Shown: positions 44,128 to 52,423, numbered from the stretch's first letter. The stretch is 64,000 nucleotides of DNA from Nocardioides turkmenicus (GCF_011045035.1 NZ_JAALAA010000016.1:1-64000), one strand, 5' to 3'. A program made the numbers and translations. The notes: generated by a model from the letters alone, not told the origin.

Positions 44128-45594
44128 ATGACACGCTGGAGCCTGCGCTGGTTGAAGCGCCGGGGGCCCCAGACTGCGACGCTCGCTGAGCAGTCAGATC
44201 CGGGTCTTGCTCGCTCATTCCCTTCGACCGGCGGTCAGGCAGTGACCTTTCCGCCGGTGCCCATGACGCCTGTGACGACACCCGTCACGCCGCCGATCTC
44301 GTCCACGCCTCCACCCCTTCAGGAGGATGAGGACGAGGCCTGGCCCGAGATCATGGAGCAGTTCGGCCTCCACCTGATCAGCCTCGCCGAGCAGATGCGC
44401 ATCTCGCTCGACGCGCTGGAGGCCGACGAGGACGATCCCGAGCGGTTGAAGAAGCTCTACGAGGTCGACCACGCGGTCACCCGCATGCGGCGCGCGAGCC
44501 GCGACATGCGTACGCTCGCCGGCCGCGCCGAGGACGAGATGGGTGGCATCGACACCTCGCTGCTGGACATCATCCGGATGGCGCTGTCGGGCATCGAGCG
44601 CTACAACCAGGTCACGATCGGCCGGGTGAGCGAGCTCGCCGTGATCGGCTACGCCGCCGACGACGTCTCCTGCCTGATCGCCGCGCTGCTGGACAACGCG
44701 ACCAAGTACTCCCCGGGCACGGTGACGGTCAACGTCCACCTGGCCGATGCCGGCGACGTGCTCTTCCGCATCGAGGACAGCGGCATCGGCATCCCGGAGC
44801 GGTCGGTGGGACGCCTCAACGCGCTGCTGGCCGGCCCGATCGTGGAGCTGGTCGCGAAGTCCGGGAGCCACACCGGCTTCCCGGTGGTGCACCGGATCGC
44901 CCGCAAGTACGACATCGACGTACGCCTCGCCACCCGCCCCGCTCCCGGCAACGGGATGATCGCGATGGTGACCGTGCCCGCCTCGCTCCTGTGCGAGGTC
45001 CCGGTCGCGCCGCTCGAGCCGGCCGAGGCGCCGCGTACCTCGAGCGCGAGCAGCGTCGCGGTCCTCCCGCCGGCCCCGCGGCGGCGCGGACCCCAGCCGG
45101 CCCAGCCAGCCCAGCCGGCCCAGCCGGCCCAGCCGGCCCCGCCGGCTCGCCTGGAGACCCGACAGTCCTCGCTCGAGCCCGTCCGGAGGCCGATGCAGCA
45201 GACCGCCCCACAGGCCGGATCACTCCCTGTGCAGCAGCCGCCGCGCCAGCCGGCGGCGCAGTTTGCCCCGCCGCCCAGCCAGCAGCCCTCGCCGGATCTG
45301 TCCACCGACACCATGAAGACCTCGATCCCGCTCTCCGGTGAGACCGGCGAGACCGGCGAGACAGGCGTGACCGCTGGGACGGATGAGACGAACGAGACCT
45401 CCGCGACCGCGGAGCCGACCAGCCCAGTAGAGTCGGGTGCGCTCCCGCGCCGGGAGCCGATCAGCCTGCGTTCCAAGCCGGCTGAGCCGGAAGCAGCCGT
45501 TGGACCGCAGACCGCTGAGGCCTCACCCGAGGAGCAGTCGGCGGCCCGGCACTCCTTCGCAGACGACCTCGACGCGTTCTCCCTTGGTAGCTAA
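44128..45594 (+). CDS. Conservon sensor ATPase without membrane domain (CvnA-like)
   Basis: 488 aa and, unlike the 1117-aa protein at 3775, has no membrane segment, NIT or HAMP domain. The N-terminus is basic then Thr/Pro-rich; the dimerisation region 'LYEVDHAVTRMRRASRDMRTLAG' has His115; the GHKL ATPase has 'ALLDNATKYSPG' (Asn190) and 'IEDSGIGIP'. From ~290 a disordered tail carries six tandem PAQ/PAP units and a GET repeat. The truncation and soluble form suggest it senses an internal signal or depends on a membrane partner encoded elsewhere. First gene of conservon 2. Confidence 0.88.
   Translation: MTRWSLRWLKRRGPQTATLAEQSDPGLARSFPSTGGQAVTFPPVPMTPVTTPVTPPISSTPPPLQEDEDEAWPEIMEQFGLHLISLAEQMRISLDALEADEDDPERLKKLYEVDHAVTRMRRASRDMRTLAGRAEDEMGGIDTSLLDIIRMALSGIERYNQVTIGRVSELAVIGYAADDVSCLIAALLDNATKYSPGTVTVNVHLADAGDVLFRIEDSGIGIPERSVGRLNALLAGPIVELVAKSGSHTGFPVVHRIARKYDIDVRLATRPAPGNGMIAMVTVPASLLCEVPVAPLEPAEAPRTSSASSVAVLPPAPRRRGPQPAQPAQPAQPAQPAPPARLETRQSSLEPVRRPMQQTAPQAGSLPVQQPPRQPAAQFAPPPSQQPSPDLSTDTMKTSIPLSGETGETGETGVTAGTDETNETSATAEPTSPVESGALPRREPISLRSKPAEPEAAVGPQTAEASPEEQSAARHSFADDLDAFSLGS
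45092..45145 (+). repeat. Tandem 9-bp repeat (CCCAGCCGG) x6 in the CvnA-like gene
   Basis: Five CCCAGCCRG units plus one CCCCGCCGG, encoding Pro-Ala-Gln repeats. In frame, so copy-number change would lengthen or shorten the linker without frameshift. Confidence 0.85.
45340..45366 (+). repeat. Tandem 9-bp repeat (GAGACCGGC) x3 in the CvnA-like gene
   Basis: Three units (the last GAGACAGGC) encoding Gly-Glu-Thr repeats, in the disordered tail. Confidence 0.8.
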
Positions 45595-45623
45595 GACCCA
45601 GCAGTGAAAGGAACCCTTTCGTA

Positions 45624-46073
45624 ATGGAAAGCCCGGTCGTCCCCCGCGACCCCAAGGAATTCAGCTGGCTGATCGACAACTTCGCCAGCTCCACCCCCGG
45701 CGTGACCCACGCACTCATCGTCTCCTCCGACGGACTCCCGCTGATCGGTGCCGGCGGCATGTCCGCCAACGTCGCCGACCCGCTGGCGGCGATGACCGCC
45801 GGTGTGATCAGTCTCGGCAACAACATCGCGCGCGAGGTGGGCGAGCCGGGCTGCGACCAGGTGATGCTGAAGTTCCACACCGGTCACTTCCTCTTCATGG
45901 GCATCGGCGACCTCGCCGGCTTCGCGGTCCTGGTGGGCGCCGGCGCCAACCTCGGCGTCGTGGCCCACAAGATGGCCCAGCTGGTCGACGCCGTCGGCCA
46001 CGTACTCACCCCCCAGATGCGTGACGAGCTGCGTCAGATGACGGTCAGCTCGATGGCGGGGGAGCGTGCGTGA
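45624..46073 (+). CDS. Roadblock/LC7-domain protein (CvnB)
   Basis: 149 aa. 'FSWLIDNFASSTPGVTHALIVSSDGLPLIGAGGM' is the roadblock/LC7 core, ending near 'GHVLTPQMRDELRQM'; 18 residues longer at the C-terminus than the conservon 1 copy. Expected to modulate the GTPase at 46475. A GAAAGGAA ribosome-binding site precedes the ATG. Confidence 0.9.
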   Translation: MESPVVPRDPKEFSWLIDNFASSTPGVTHALIVSSDGLPLIGAGGMSANVADPLAAMTAGVISLGNNIAREVGEPGCDQVMLKFHTGHFLFMGIGDLAGFAVLVGAGANLGVVAHKMAQLVDAVGHVLTPQMRDELRQMTVSSMAGERA

Positions 46074-46152
46074 GCGAGCGTCAGCGAGCGAACCAAGGGA
46101 TCAACACGTCGCCGCGTCCGTACACTGGCGCTTGCGCTACGGAGGCGGCGAC

Positions 46153-46497
46153 GTGAGCGGAAACCCGTGGGTACGTCCATATGTGCTCACCGGCGGCCGC
46201 ACGCAGACCAAGCACCAGCTGTACGTGCACACGCTGGTCTCCGCGTCGCACTTCGATGCGCGCGCGGCGACCAAGCTGACGCCGGAGTCGCGCAGGCTCT
46301 ACGACCGCGTACGTCTCGGGCCGCAGTCGGTCGCGGAGCTCTCCGCGCACTGTGGGATCTCGCTCGGCGTGACGCGGGTGCTGCTCGAGGACCTCGCCTC
46401 GACCGATCACCTGCAGATCAACGACGGGGCCTACGACTCCCCGTTCGACCACCGTTTGTTGAAGAGAGTTATCGATGGCCTTTCCGAGCTCGGCTGA
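46153..46497 (+). CDS. DUF742 protein (CvnC)
   Basis: 114 aa. 'WVRPYVLTGGRTQTKHQLYVHTLVSA' is the DUF742 signature and 'SVAELSAHCGISLGVTRVLLEDLAS' the winged-helix half. The GTG at 46153 has a GGAGG site and gives the same N-terminus as the conservon 1 copy; the frame is open back to 46066 but that part is not conserved-looking. Overlaps the GTPase gene by 23 nt. Confidence 0.88.
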   Translation: MSGNPWVRPYVLTGGRTQTKHQLYVHTLVSASHFDARAATKLTPESRRLYDRVRLGPQSVAELSAHCGISLGVTRVLLEDLASTDHLQINDGAYDSPFDHRLLKRVIDGLSELG

Positions 46498-47065
46498 CCG
46501 TCAGGGACTGACCGTCACCTCGGCCAAGATCGTGGTCGCGGGTGGTTTCGGAGTCGGGAAGTCGACCCTGGTCGCCTCGGTCTCCGAGATCCCGCCGGTC
46601 AACACCGAGGCGTGGATGACGCAGGCGGGCGAGTCGGTCGACCCGCTCTCGGACTCGAGCGCCAAGACCACGACCACGGTCGCGATGGACTTCGGCCGGG
46701 TCACCCTCGCGCCCGACCTGCTGCTCTACCTGTTCGGCACCCCGGGGCAGCCCCGGTTCTGGCCGATGTGGGACGACCTGTGCCGTGGCGCCAGCGGTGC
46801 GGTCGTGCTCGTCGACACCCGCCAGCTCGACGCGTCCTTCCCGGCGGTCAACTACTTCGAGAACGACTCCGACGTGCCGTTCATCGTGGCCGTGAACCTG
46901 TTCGACGGGAAGCTGACCCACTCCCTGGAGAAGGTGCGGGACGCGCTCTGTCTCGACGAGCGGATCCCCTTGGTGACCGTCGACGCCCGCGACCGCCGGT
47001 CGACGGCCAAGACCCTGGTCACCTGCCTGACGCACACGATGAAAACCACCCCCACACGCGCCTGA
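46475..47065 (+). CDS. MglA-like small GTPase (CvnD)
   Basis: 196 aa. Walker A 'GGFGVGKS' (residues 23-30), switch-like 'LFGTPGQPRFWPMWDDLC' and 'VNLFDG' in place of NKxD, as in the conservon 1 protein. Its ATG lies within the end of the DUF742 gene (23-nt overlap). The two GTPases are clearly paralogous. Confidence 0.9.
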   Translation: MAFPSSADRQGLTVTSAKIVVAGGFGVGKSTLVASVSEIPPVNTEAWMTQAGESVDPLSDSSAKTTTTVAMDFGRVTLAPDLLLYLFGTPGQPRFWPMWDDLCRGASGAVVLVDTRQLDASFPAVNYFENDSDVPFIVAVNLFDGKLTHSLEKVRDALCLDERIPLVTVDARDRRSTAKTLVTCLTHTMKTTPTRA

Positions 47066-47098
47066 GCCCGGAGGCGTGCCAACTCCGAAGGAGTTTCA

Positions 47099-48352
47099 TT
47101 GCGCAAGATCCTGATCGTCGGCGCCGGACAGGCGGGCATGCAGCTCGCCCTCAGCCTCCAGGTCGAGGGCTATGAGGTGACGGTCATGTCGGCGCGTACG
47201 CCGGACGAGCTGCGCGACGGCTGGCCGATGTCGACCCAGGTCATGTTCGACCCCGCGCTGGCCTACGAGCGTGCCTACGACCTGAACCTGTGGGAGGACG
47301 AGGCGCCCCGCATCCCCGCGGTCGGCATCTCGGTCAGCCCGGAACCCGGCGTCCGGGCGCTGAAGTTCGACGGCCCCTGGGAGCCGTACGCGATGTCCGT
47401 CGACCAGCGCCTGAAGATGTCGACCTGGCTGGAGCTGTTCGAGGACCGCGGCGGCCGGATCATCTACCACCCCGTGATGACCTCCGACCTGGCCGGGCTG
47501 GCGCCGATGTACGACCTGACGCTCATCGCGGCGGGCAAGGGCGAGATCGTCGACCTGTTCGACCGTGACCCGGTGAGGTCGAAGTACGACAAGCCCGGCC
47601 GTGCGCTCTCGGCCATCTACCTCCAGGGCTGGGTCGAGCCCGACGACTTCCCGGCGGGGAGCATGCGGATCAACGTCGCGCCGGGCGTCGGCGAGCTGTT
47701 CGTGATCAGCGCGCTGACCCAGGCGGGGCCGAGCCGGGTCGCGTTCGTCGAGGCGATCCCGGAGGGTCCGTTCGACTGCTTCTGGGACCGCCCGCGGCCC
47801 GACGAGCACCTGCGCCGGCTGCAGCACCTGATGCTGGAGCACATGCCGTGGGAGGGCGAGCTGATGCGTGAGTGCGAGCCGACCGACGCCCGCGCCTCGC
47901 TCTCGGGGGCCTTCACCGGCATGGTCCGCAAGCCGTACGCCGAGGTCGCCGACGGCACGTACGTCTTCGGCATGGGCGACGTCGTCGTGGTCAACGACCC
48001 GATCGCCGGCCAGGGCTCCAACAACGCCGCCCACTGCGCCGGGATCTACACCCAGGCGATCCTCGACCGTGGGGAGCAGCCGTTCGACCCGGAGTGGATG
48101 CAGGCGACCTTCGAGACCTTCTGGGAGACCCGTGCCCAGCACTCGACCGGCCTGACCGACGCGCTGCTCAACCCGCTGCCCGACCACGTGCAGCAGGTGC
48201 TCGGTGCCGCCACCCAGCACCAGGCGGTCGCGGACCGGTTCACCCGGCTGTTCCCGCACCCCGAGGACCTCGGACCGTTCCTCGGCGACCCTGAGGCGGC
48301 GCTGGCGTACGTCGCCCAGGTCGCCGATGGCGACGCCGCCACCAGGGCTTGA
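47099..48352 (+). CDS. Styrene-monooxygenase-like FAD-dependent oxygenase (StyA family)
   Basis: 417 aa. FAD-binding 'ILIVGAGQAGMQLALSLQVEGYEVTVM' (GAGQAG, residues 8-13), an inner region 'GWPMSTQVMFDPAL' and 'DLTLIAAGKGEI', and 'GMGDVVVVNDPIAGQGSNNAAH' (second FAD contact with the GQGxN motif) match StyA/indole-epoxidase-like enzymes, which need a separate flavin reductase (StyB). No reductase gene is adjacent. It follows the GTPase gene by 33 nt with a GAAGGAG site and TTG start, so it is most likely the fifth gene of conservon 2, where some Streptomyces conservons have a cytochrome P450. Confidence 0.87.
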   Translation: MRKILIVGAGQAGMQLALSLQVEGYEVTVMSARTPDELRDGWPMSTQVMFDPALAYERAYDLNLWEDEAPRIPAVGISVSPEPGVRALKFDGPWEPYAMSVDQRLKMSTWLELFEDRGGRIIYHPVMTSDLAGLAPMYDLTLIAAGKGEIVDLFDRDPVRSKYDKPGRALSAIYLQGWVEPDDFPAGSMRINVAPGVGELFVISALTQAGPSRVAFVEAIPEGPFDCFWDRPRPDEHLRRLQHLMLEHMPWEGELMRECEPTDARASLSGAFTGMVRKPYAEVADGTYVFGMGDVVVVNDPIAGQGSNNAAHCAGIYTQAILDRGEQPFDPEWMQATFETFWETRAQHSTGLTDALLNPLPDHVQQVLGAATQHQAVADRFTRLFPHPEDLGPFLGDPEAALAYVAQVADGDAATRA

Positions 48353-48585
48353 CGATTAGGGCATTGCTGTTCTAGGGGTCTAGGCTTGGTAGTCGGTCCA
48401 ACGTGGGTCTGTCTCGTCGTGCCTCGCGGCTGCCCGGTCAGCGCGCTTCTGTGCGCTTGCGGGTGAGACATGCAGATGGCTTCACGAGGTCCACTCCGAG
48501 TCTCGGAGAGGTTCCCGGGCCACCCATGGGTCATCCGATCCGTGGTTTTGAACGGTAGATGACCGACCAACAGATTGCAGAGGGC
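48353..48585 (+). promoter_or_regulatory. Region upstream of infA
   Basis: 233 bp without a clear gene. It should contain the promoter for infA-rpmJ-rpsM; TTGACG at 48350 and TAGGCT further on are -35/-10-like but spaced too far apart (26 bp), so I cannot fix a promoter. No strong terminator for conservon 2 is visible. Confidence 0.4.
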
Positions 48586-48807
48586 ATGCCGAAGAAAGAA
48601 GGCGTGATCGAGATCGAGGGCACCGTCGTGGAGGCCCTCCCCAACGCTATGTTCCGTGTGGAGCTGAGCAACGGACACAAGGTTCTCGCCCACATCAGCG
48701 GCAAGATGCGACAGCACTACATCCGGATCCTTCCTGAGGACCGCGTGGTGGTGGAGCTGTCCCCCTACGACCTGACGCGGGGTCGGATCGTCTACCGGTA
48801 CAAGTAA
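48586..48807 (+). CDS. infA: Translation initiation factor IF-1
   Basis: 73 aa from the ATG at 48586: 'MPKKEGVIEIEGTVVEALPNAMFRVELSNGHKVLAHISGKMRQHYIRILPEDRVVVELSPYDLTRGRIVYRYK' in short is a complete S1/OB-fold IF-1. An upstream in-frame ATG (48559) would add MTDQQIAEG, which is not usual for the family; AGAGGG lies right before the inner ATG. Binds the A site of the 30S subunit during initiation. Confidence 0.95.
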   Translation: MPKKEGVIEIEGTVVEALPNAMFRVELSNGHKVLAHISGKMRQHYIRILPEDRVVVELSPYDLTRGRIVYRYK

Positions 48808-48833
48808 GCCGGTCTAGACAAGAAAGGGCTGAC

Positions 48834-48947
48834 ATGAAGGTCAACCCGAGCGTGAAGAAGATCTGTGACAAGTGCAAGGTGATCCGTCGCCACGGCCGCG
48901 TCATGGTGATCTGCGAGAACCCGCGCCACAAGCAGCGCCAGGGCTGA
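48834..48947 (+). CDS. rpmJ: 50S ribosomal protein L36
   Basis: 37 aa. Cys11, Cys14, Cys27 and His32 form the zinc site, so this is the zinc-binding form. AAAGGG ribosome-binding site. Standard place after infA. Confidence 0.97.
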   Translation: MKVNPSVKKICDKCKVIRRHGRVMVICENPRHKQRQG

Positions 48948-49092
48948 GCCCAGCTCGCAGGGACAACTGAATATTCGCATCGAGTCGCTAGGACGTCAGT
49001 CCGAAGTCACCTCCGGAGCAGAGGCCGGAGCCCGAGGGTGCCACCCCGGGACGCGACCCGACCGACACCTCTGATGAAACGTAAGGAACACA

Positions 49093-49470
49093 ATGGCACG
49101 CCTCCAAGGTGTTGACCTTCCGCGCGACAAGCGTGTGGAGATCGCGCTCACCTACATCTACGGCATCGGCCGTACCACCTCGCAGAAGCTCCTCGAGGCC
49201 ACCGGCGTCAACCCGAACACCCGGGTGCACGCTCTGGCCGAGGACGAGCTGGTCAAGCTCCGCGACGAGATCGAGGCCCAGGGCATCCAGACCGAGGGTG
49301 ACCTCCGTCGTGAGGTCCAGGCTGACATCCGCCGCAAGATCGAGATCGGCAGCTACCAGGGTCGCCGTCACCGCCAGGGCCTTCCGGTCCGCGGTCAGCG
49401 CACCAAGACCAACGCGCGCACCCGCAAGGGCCCGAAGCGCACCGTCGCCGGCAAGAAGAAGGCCAAGTGA
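49093..49470 (+). CDS. rpsM: 30S ribosomal protein S13
   Basis: 125 aa, full length: 'MARLQGVDLPRDKRVEIALTYIYGIGRTTSQ' and 'YQGRRHRQGLPVRGQRTKTNARTRKGPKRT'. Contacts P-site tRNA and bridges to the 50S subunit. Confidence 0.98.
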   Translation: MARLQGVDLPRDKRVEIALTYIYGIGRTTSQKLLEATGVNPNTRVHALAEDELVKLRDEIEAQGIQTEGDLRREVQADIRRKIEIGSYQGRRHRQGLPVRGQRTKTNARTRKGPKRTVAGKKKAK

Positions 49471-49541
49471 TCCGACGCGCTCTGCGCGTTGATCCGGCTT
49501 TCGCCTCGATCTCACAGACCAGCCAACACAGGAGTTAATGC

Positions 49542-49943
49542 ATGCCTCCGAAGACCCGACAGGGTGCGACGAAGATCCGTCGCAAGGAGAAGAAGAACGT
49601 CGCTCAGGGCGAGGCCCACATCAAGAGCACGTTCAACAACACGATCGTCACGATCACCGACCCGACCGGTGCGGTGATCTCGTGGGCCTCGGCCGGCACC
49701 GTCGGTTTCAAGGGCTCGCGTAAGTCCACCCCGTTCGCCGCTCAGATGGCCGCCGAGGCCGCTGGCCGCCGGGCGATGGACCACGGCATGAAGAAGATCG
49801 ACGTCTTCGTCAAGGGCCCGGGCTCGGGCCGCGAGACCGCGATCCGTTCCCTGGGTGCGATCGGCCTCGAGGTCGGCACCATCCAGGACGTCACGCCGGC
49901 CCCGCACAACGGTTGCCGTCCGCCCAAGCGCCGCCGCGTTTGA
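49542..49943 (+). CDS. rpsK: 30S ribosomal protein S11
   Basis: 133 aa, full length: 'HIKSTFNNTIVTITDPTGAVISWASAGTVGFKGSRKSTPFAAQMAAE' and 'PAPHNGCRPPKRRRV'. Part of the platform near the mRNA exit. Confidence 0.98.
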   Translation: MPPKTRQGATKIRRKEKKNVAQGEAHIKSTFNNTIVTITDPTGAVISWASAGTVGFKGSRKSTPFAAQMAAEAAGRRAMDHGMKKIDVFVKGPGSGRETAIRSLGAIGLEVGTIQDVTPAPHNGCRPPKRRRV

Positions 49944-49977
49944 TCCCCACCGAGACATAGAAGGAGACTGAAGAGTA

Positions 49978-50586
49978 ATGGCCCGTTACACCGGACCCAT
50001 GACCCGCAAGTCGCGCCGTCTCGGTGTCGACCTTGTCGGCAACGACGCAGCGTTCGAGAAGCGCCCCTACCCGCCGGGTCAGCACGGCCGCGGCCGCATC
50101 AAGGAGAGCGAGTACCTCCTCCAGCTTCGTGAGAAGCAGAAGGCTCGCTTCACCTACGGCGTGATGGAGAAGCAGTTCGCTTCCTACTACGCCGAGGCCC
50201 ACCGTCGCGACGGCAAGACCGGTGACAACCTGCTCCAGCTGCTCGAGGGCCGCCTGGACAACGTCGTCTACCGTGCCGGCTTCGCCCGCACCCGCCGCCA
50301 GGCCCGCCAGCTGGTCGTCCACGGCCACTTCCTGGTCAACGGCAAGAAGGTCAACGTGCCTTCGTTCCAGGTCTCGGCTCACGACGTCATCGACGTTCGC
50401 GAGAAGTCGCTGGAGATGACCCCGTTCATCGTGGCTCGCGAGACCCACGGCGAGCGCGTCGTCCCGGCTTGGCTCGAGGCTGTCCCGAGCCGGATGCGCA
50501 TCCTGGTTCACCAGCTCCCCGTCCGGGCTCAGATCGACGTCCCGGTCCAGGAGCAGCTGATCGTCGAGTACTACTCGAAGCTCTGA
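49978..50586 (+). CDS. rpsD: 30S ribosomal protein S4
   Basis: 202 aa, full length. 'MARYTGPMTRKSRRLGVDLVGNDAAFEKRPYPPGQHGRGR', and the S4 RNA-binding domain 'LDNVVYRAGFARTRRQARQLVVHGHFLVNGKKVNVPS'. No N-terminal cysteine zinc site (C- form). Primary 16S binder and alpha-operon autoregulator in E. coli. Confidence 0.98.
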   Translation: MARYTGPMTRKSRRLGVDLVGNDAAFEKRPYPPGQHGRGRIKESEYLLQLREKQKARFTYGVMEKQFASYYAEAHRRDGKTGDNLLQLLEGRLDNVVYRAGFARTRRQARQLVVHGHFLVNGKKVNVPSFQVSAHDVIDVREKSLEMTPFIVARETHGERVVPAWLEAVPSRMRILVHQLPVRAQIDVPVQEQLIVEYYSKL

Positions 50587-50614
50587 TCAGCCCCTTGCAG
50601 TAACCATGGCGGGT

Positions 50615-50652
50615 CCCCGGCGTTCAAACTTCACAGAAGTCGTACGCCGGGG
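50615..50652 (+). terminator. Hairpin between rpsD and rpoA
   Basis: CCCCGGCGT (50615-50623) pairs perfectly over 9 bp with ACGCCGGGG (50644-50652). The gap to rpoA is 149 bp, so rpoA-rplQ may have their own promoter behind this hairpin. Confidence 0.65.
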
Positions 50653-50735
50653 CCTTGCCGCCCCCACAGCCTTCCGTCATCACCCCTTGAAGTTCGGGTC
50701 CGTCAAATAGCGGTCGGCCCGGAAAGGACAAATCA

Positions 50736-51752
50736 GTGCTTATCGCACAGCGCCCCACCCTGTCGGAAGAGTCCGTCGAGGAGTTCCGCTCCCGCTTCGT
50801 GATCGAGCCCCTCGAGCCGGGCTTCGGTTACACGCTGGGCAACTCTCTTCGCCGCACCCTGCTCTCCTCGATCCCCGGTGCGTCGGTCACCTCGATCAAG
50901 ATCGACGGCGTTCTCCACGAGTTCTCGACCATCGAGGGCGTCAAGGAGGATGTCACCGAGATCATCCTCAACCTCAAGGGTCTGGTCGTCTCCTCCGAGC
51001 ACGATGAGCCCGTGACCATGTACCTGCGCAAGTCCGGTGCCGGTGACGTGACCGCCGCCGACATCGCGCCGCCGGCCGGTGTCGAGGTGCACAACCCCGA
51101 CCTGAAGATCGCGACGCTGTCCGACAAGGGCAAGATCGAGCTCGAGCTCGTCGTCGAGCGCGGTCGTGGCTACGTCTCCGCGGTCCAGAACAAGGGTGCC
51201 GAGAACGAGATCGGCCGCATCCCGGTCGACTCGATCTACTCGCCGGTCCTCAAGGTCAGCTACAAGGTCGAGGCCACCCGTGTCGAGCAGCGCACGGACT
51301 TCGACAAGCTCGTCATCGACGTCGAGACCAAGCCGTCGATCGCTCCCCGCGACGCGATCGCCTCGGCCGGTAAGACCCTGGTCGAGCTCTTCGGTCTGGC
51401 CCGCGAGCTGAACGTCGACGCCGAGGGCATCGACATCGGCCCGTCGCCGGTCGACGAGCAGCTCGCCGCCGACCTCGCCCTCCCGGTCGAGGACCTGCAG
51501 CTGACCGTTCGTTCCTACAACTGCCTCAAGCGCGAGGGCATCCACACCGTGGGTGAGCTCATCTCGCGTTCGGAGCAGGACCTGCTCGACATCCGTAACT
51601 TCGGCGCCAAGTCCATCGACGAGGTCAAGCTGAAGCTGCACGAGATGGGCCTGTCCCTCAAGGACAGCGCTCCGGGCTTCGACCCGTCCGCCGCCCTCGC
51701 CGCCTACGGCGACGATGACGACGACGCGTTCGTCGAGGACGAGCAGTACTGA
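50736..51752 (+). CDS. rpoA: RNA polymerase alpha subunit
   Basis: 338 aa, full length, GTG start. Alpha-NTD: 'EPLEPGFGYTLGNSLRRTLLSSIPGASVTSIKIDGVLHEFSTIEGVKEDVTEI'. Alpha-CTD: 'RSYNCLKREGIHTVGELISRSEQDLLDIRNFGAKSIDEVK', which binds UP elements and activators. Acidic tail DDDDDAFVEDEQY. Confidence 0.98.
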   Translation: MLIAQRPTLSEESVEEFRSRFVIEPLEPGFGYTLGNSLRRTLLSSIPGASVTSIKIDGVLHEFSTIEGVKEDVTEIILNLKGLVVSSEHDEPVTMYLRKSGAGDVTAADIAPPAGVEVHNPDLKIATLSDKGKIELELVVERGRGYVSAVQNKGAENEIGRIPVDSIYSPVLKVSYKVEATRVEQRTDFDKLVIDVETKPSIAPRDAIASAGKTLVELFGLARELNVDAEGIDIGPSPVDEQLAADLALPVEDLQLTVRSYNCLKREGIHTVGELISRSEQDLLDIRNFGAKSIDEVKLKLHEMGLSLKDSAPGFDPSAALAAYGDDDDDAFVEDEQY

Positions 51753-51759
51753 GTTGTAG

Positions 51760-51792
51760 CGCCGGGCCAGGCGGCTTCGCCGCGGCCCGGCG
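51760..51792 (+). terminator. Hairpin between rpoA and rplQ
   Basis: CGCCGGGCC (51760-51768) and GGCCCGGCG (51784-51792) pair perfectly, with an inner GCGGC-TTC-GCCGC stem. An AT-richer segment (TTAACCCATAAAGAAAAT) follows. Confidence 0.7.
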
Positions 51793-51868
51793 TTAACCCA
51801 TAAAGAAAATCGCCCACTTGGGCGTCTACCCCGGTACCTGATACGGCCGGAGAGAAGGAGCAGGCACG

Positions 51869-52408
51869 ATGCCTACCCCGAAGAAGGGTGCCCGTTTCGG
51901 CGGTTCGCCCGCGCACCAGAAGCTGATCCTCTCGAACCTCGCCACCGCGCTGTTCGAGAACGGCCGCATCACCACCACCGAGGCCAAGGCCCGGCACCTC
52001 CGCCCGGTCGCGGAGAAGCTGATCACCAAGGCCAAGAAGGGTGACCTGCACAACCGTCGCGAGGTCCTCAAGACCATCCGCGACAAGTCCGTCGTGCACA
52101 CCCTCTTCACCGAGATCGCCGAGCAGTTCGCGGAGCGTCCGGGTGGCTACACCCGGATCACCAAGATCGGTCCCCGTAAGGGCGACAACGCTCCGATGGC
52201 TGTGATCGAGCTCGTCACCGAGGCCTACGAGCCGAAGACCAAGGCTGCTCCGGCTGCCGCGGCCCCGGCTTCCGCTCCCGCCGAGGAGAAGGTCGAGGAG
52301 AAGGCTGAGGAGGCGCCGGTCGAGGAGACCGCCGCCGACGAGACCACCGAGGCTGCTGCCGAGGAGGCTCCCGCTGCGGAGACCACCGAGGACGAGGCCA
52401 AGGCCTGA
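51869..52408 (+). CDS. rplQ: 50S ribosomal protein L17 with acidic tail
   Basis: 179 aa; typical L17 is ~120. Residues 1-120 are normal ('MPTPKKGARFGGSPAHQKLILSNLATALFENGRITTTEAKA', 'YTRITKIGPRKGDNAPMAVIELV'). About 58 residues of Ala/Glu/Pro low-complexity sequence follow, as in other actinobacterial L17 proteins. Last gene of the alpha operon. Confidence 0.97.
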   Translation: MPTPKKGARFGGSPAHQKLILSNLATALFENGRITTTEAKARHLRPVAEKLITKAKKGDLHNRREVLKTIRDKSVVHTLFTEIAEQFAERPGGYTRITKIGPRKGDNAPMAVIELVTEAYEPKTKAAPAAAAPASAPAEEKVEEKAEEAPVEETAADETTEAAAEEAPAAETTEDEAKA

Positions 52409-52423
52409 TCTGGTTCTGAGCTG

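Noticed and set aside
41648..44281. 877-codon open frame antisense to the Fes-like and LLM genes
   Set aside because: Shadow frame; no recognisable domains.
45092..45145. Repeat array that could be mistaken for a CRISPR
   Set aside because: 9-bp units without spacers, in frame within a coding gene.
48559..48585. Longer IF-1 start
   Set aside because: Adds nine residues not typical of IF-1; the inner ATG gives the conserved MPKKEG start.
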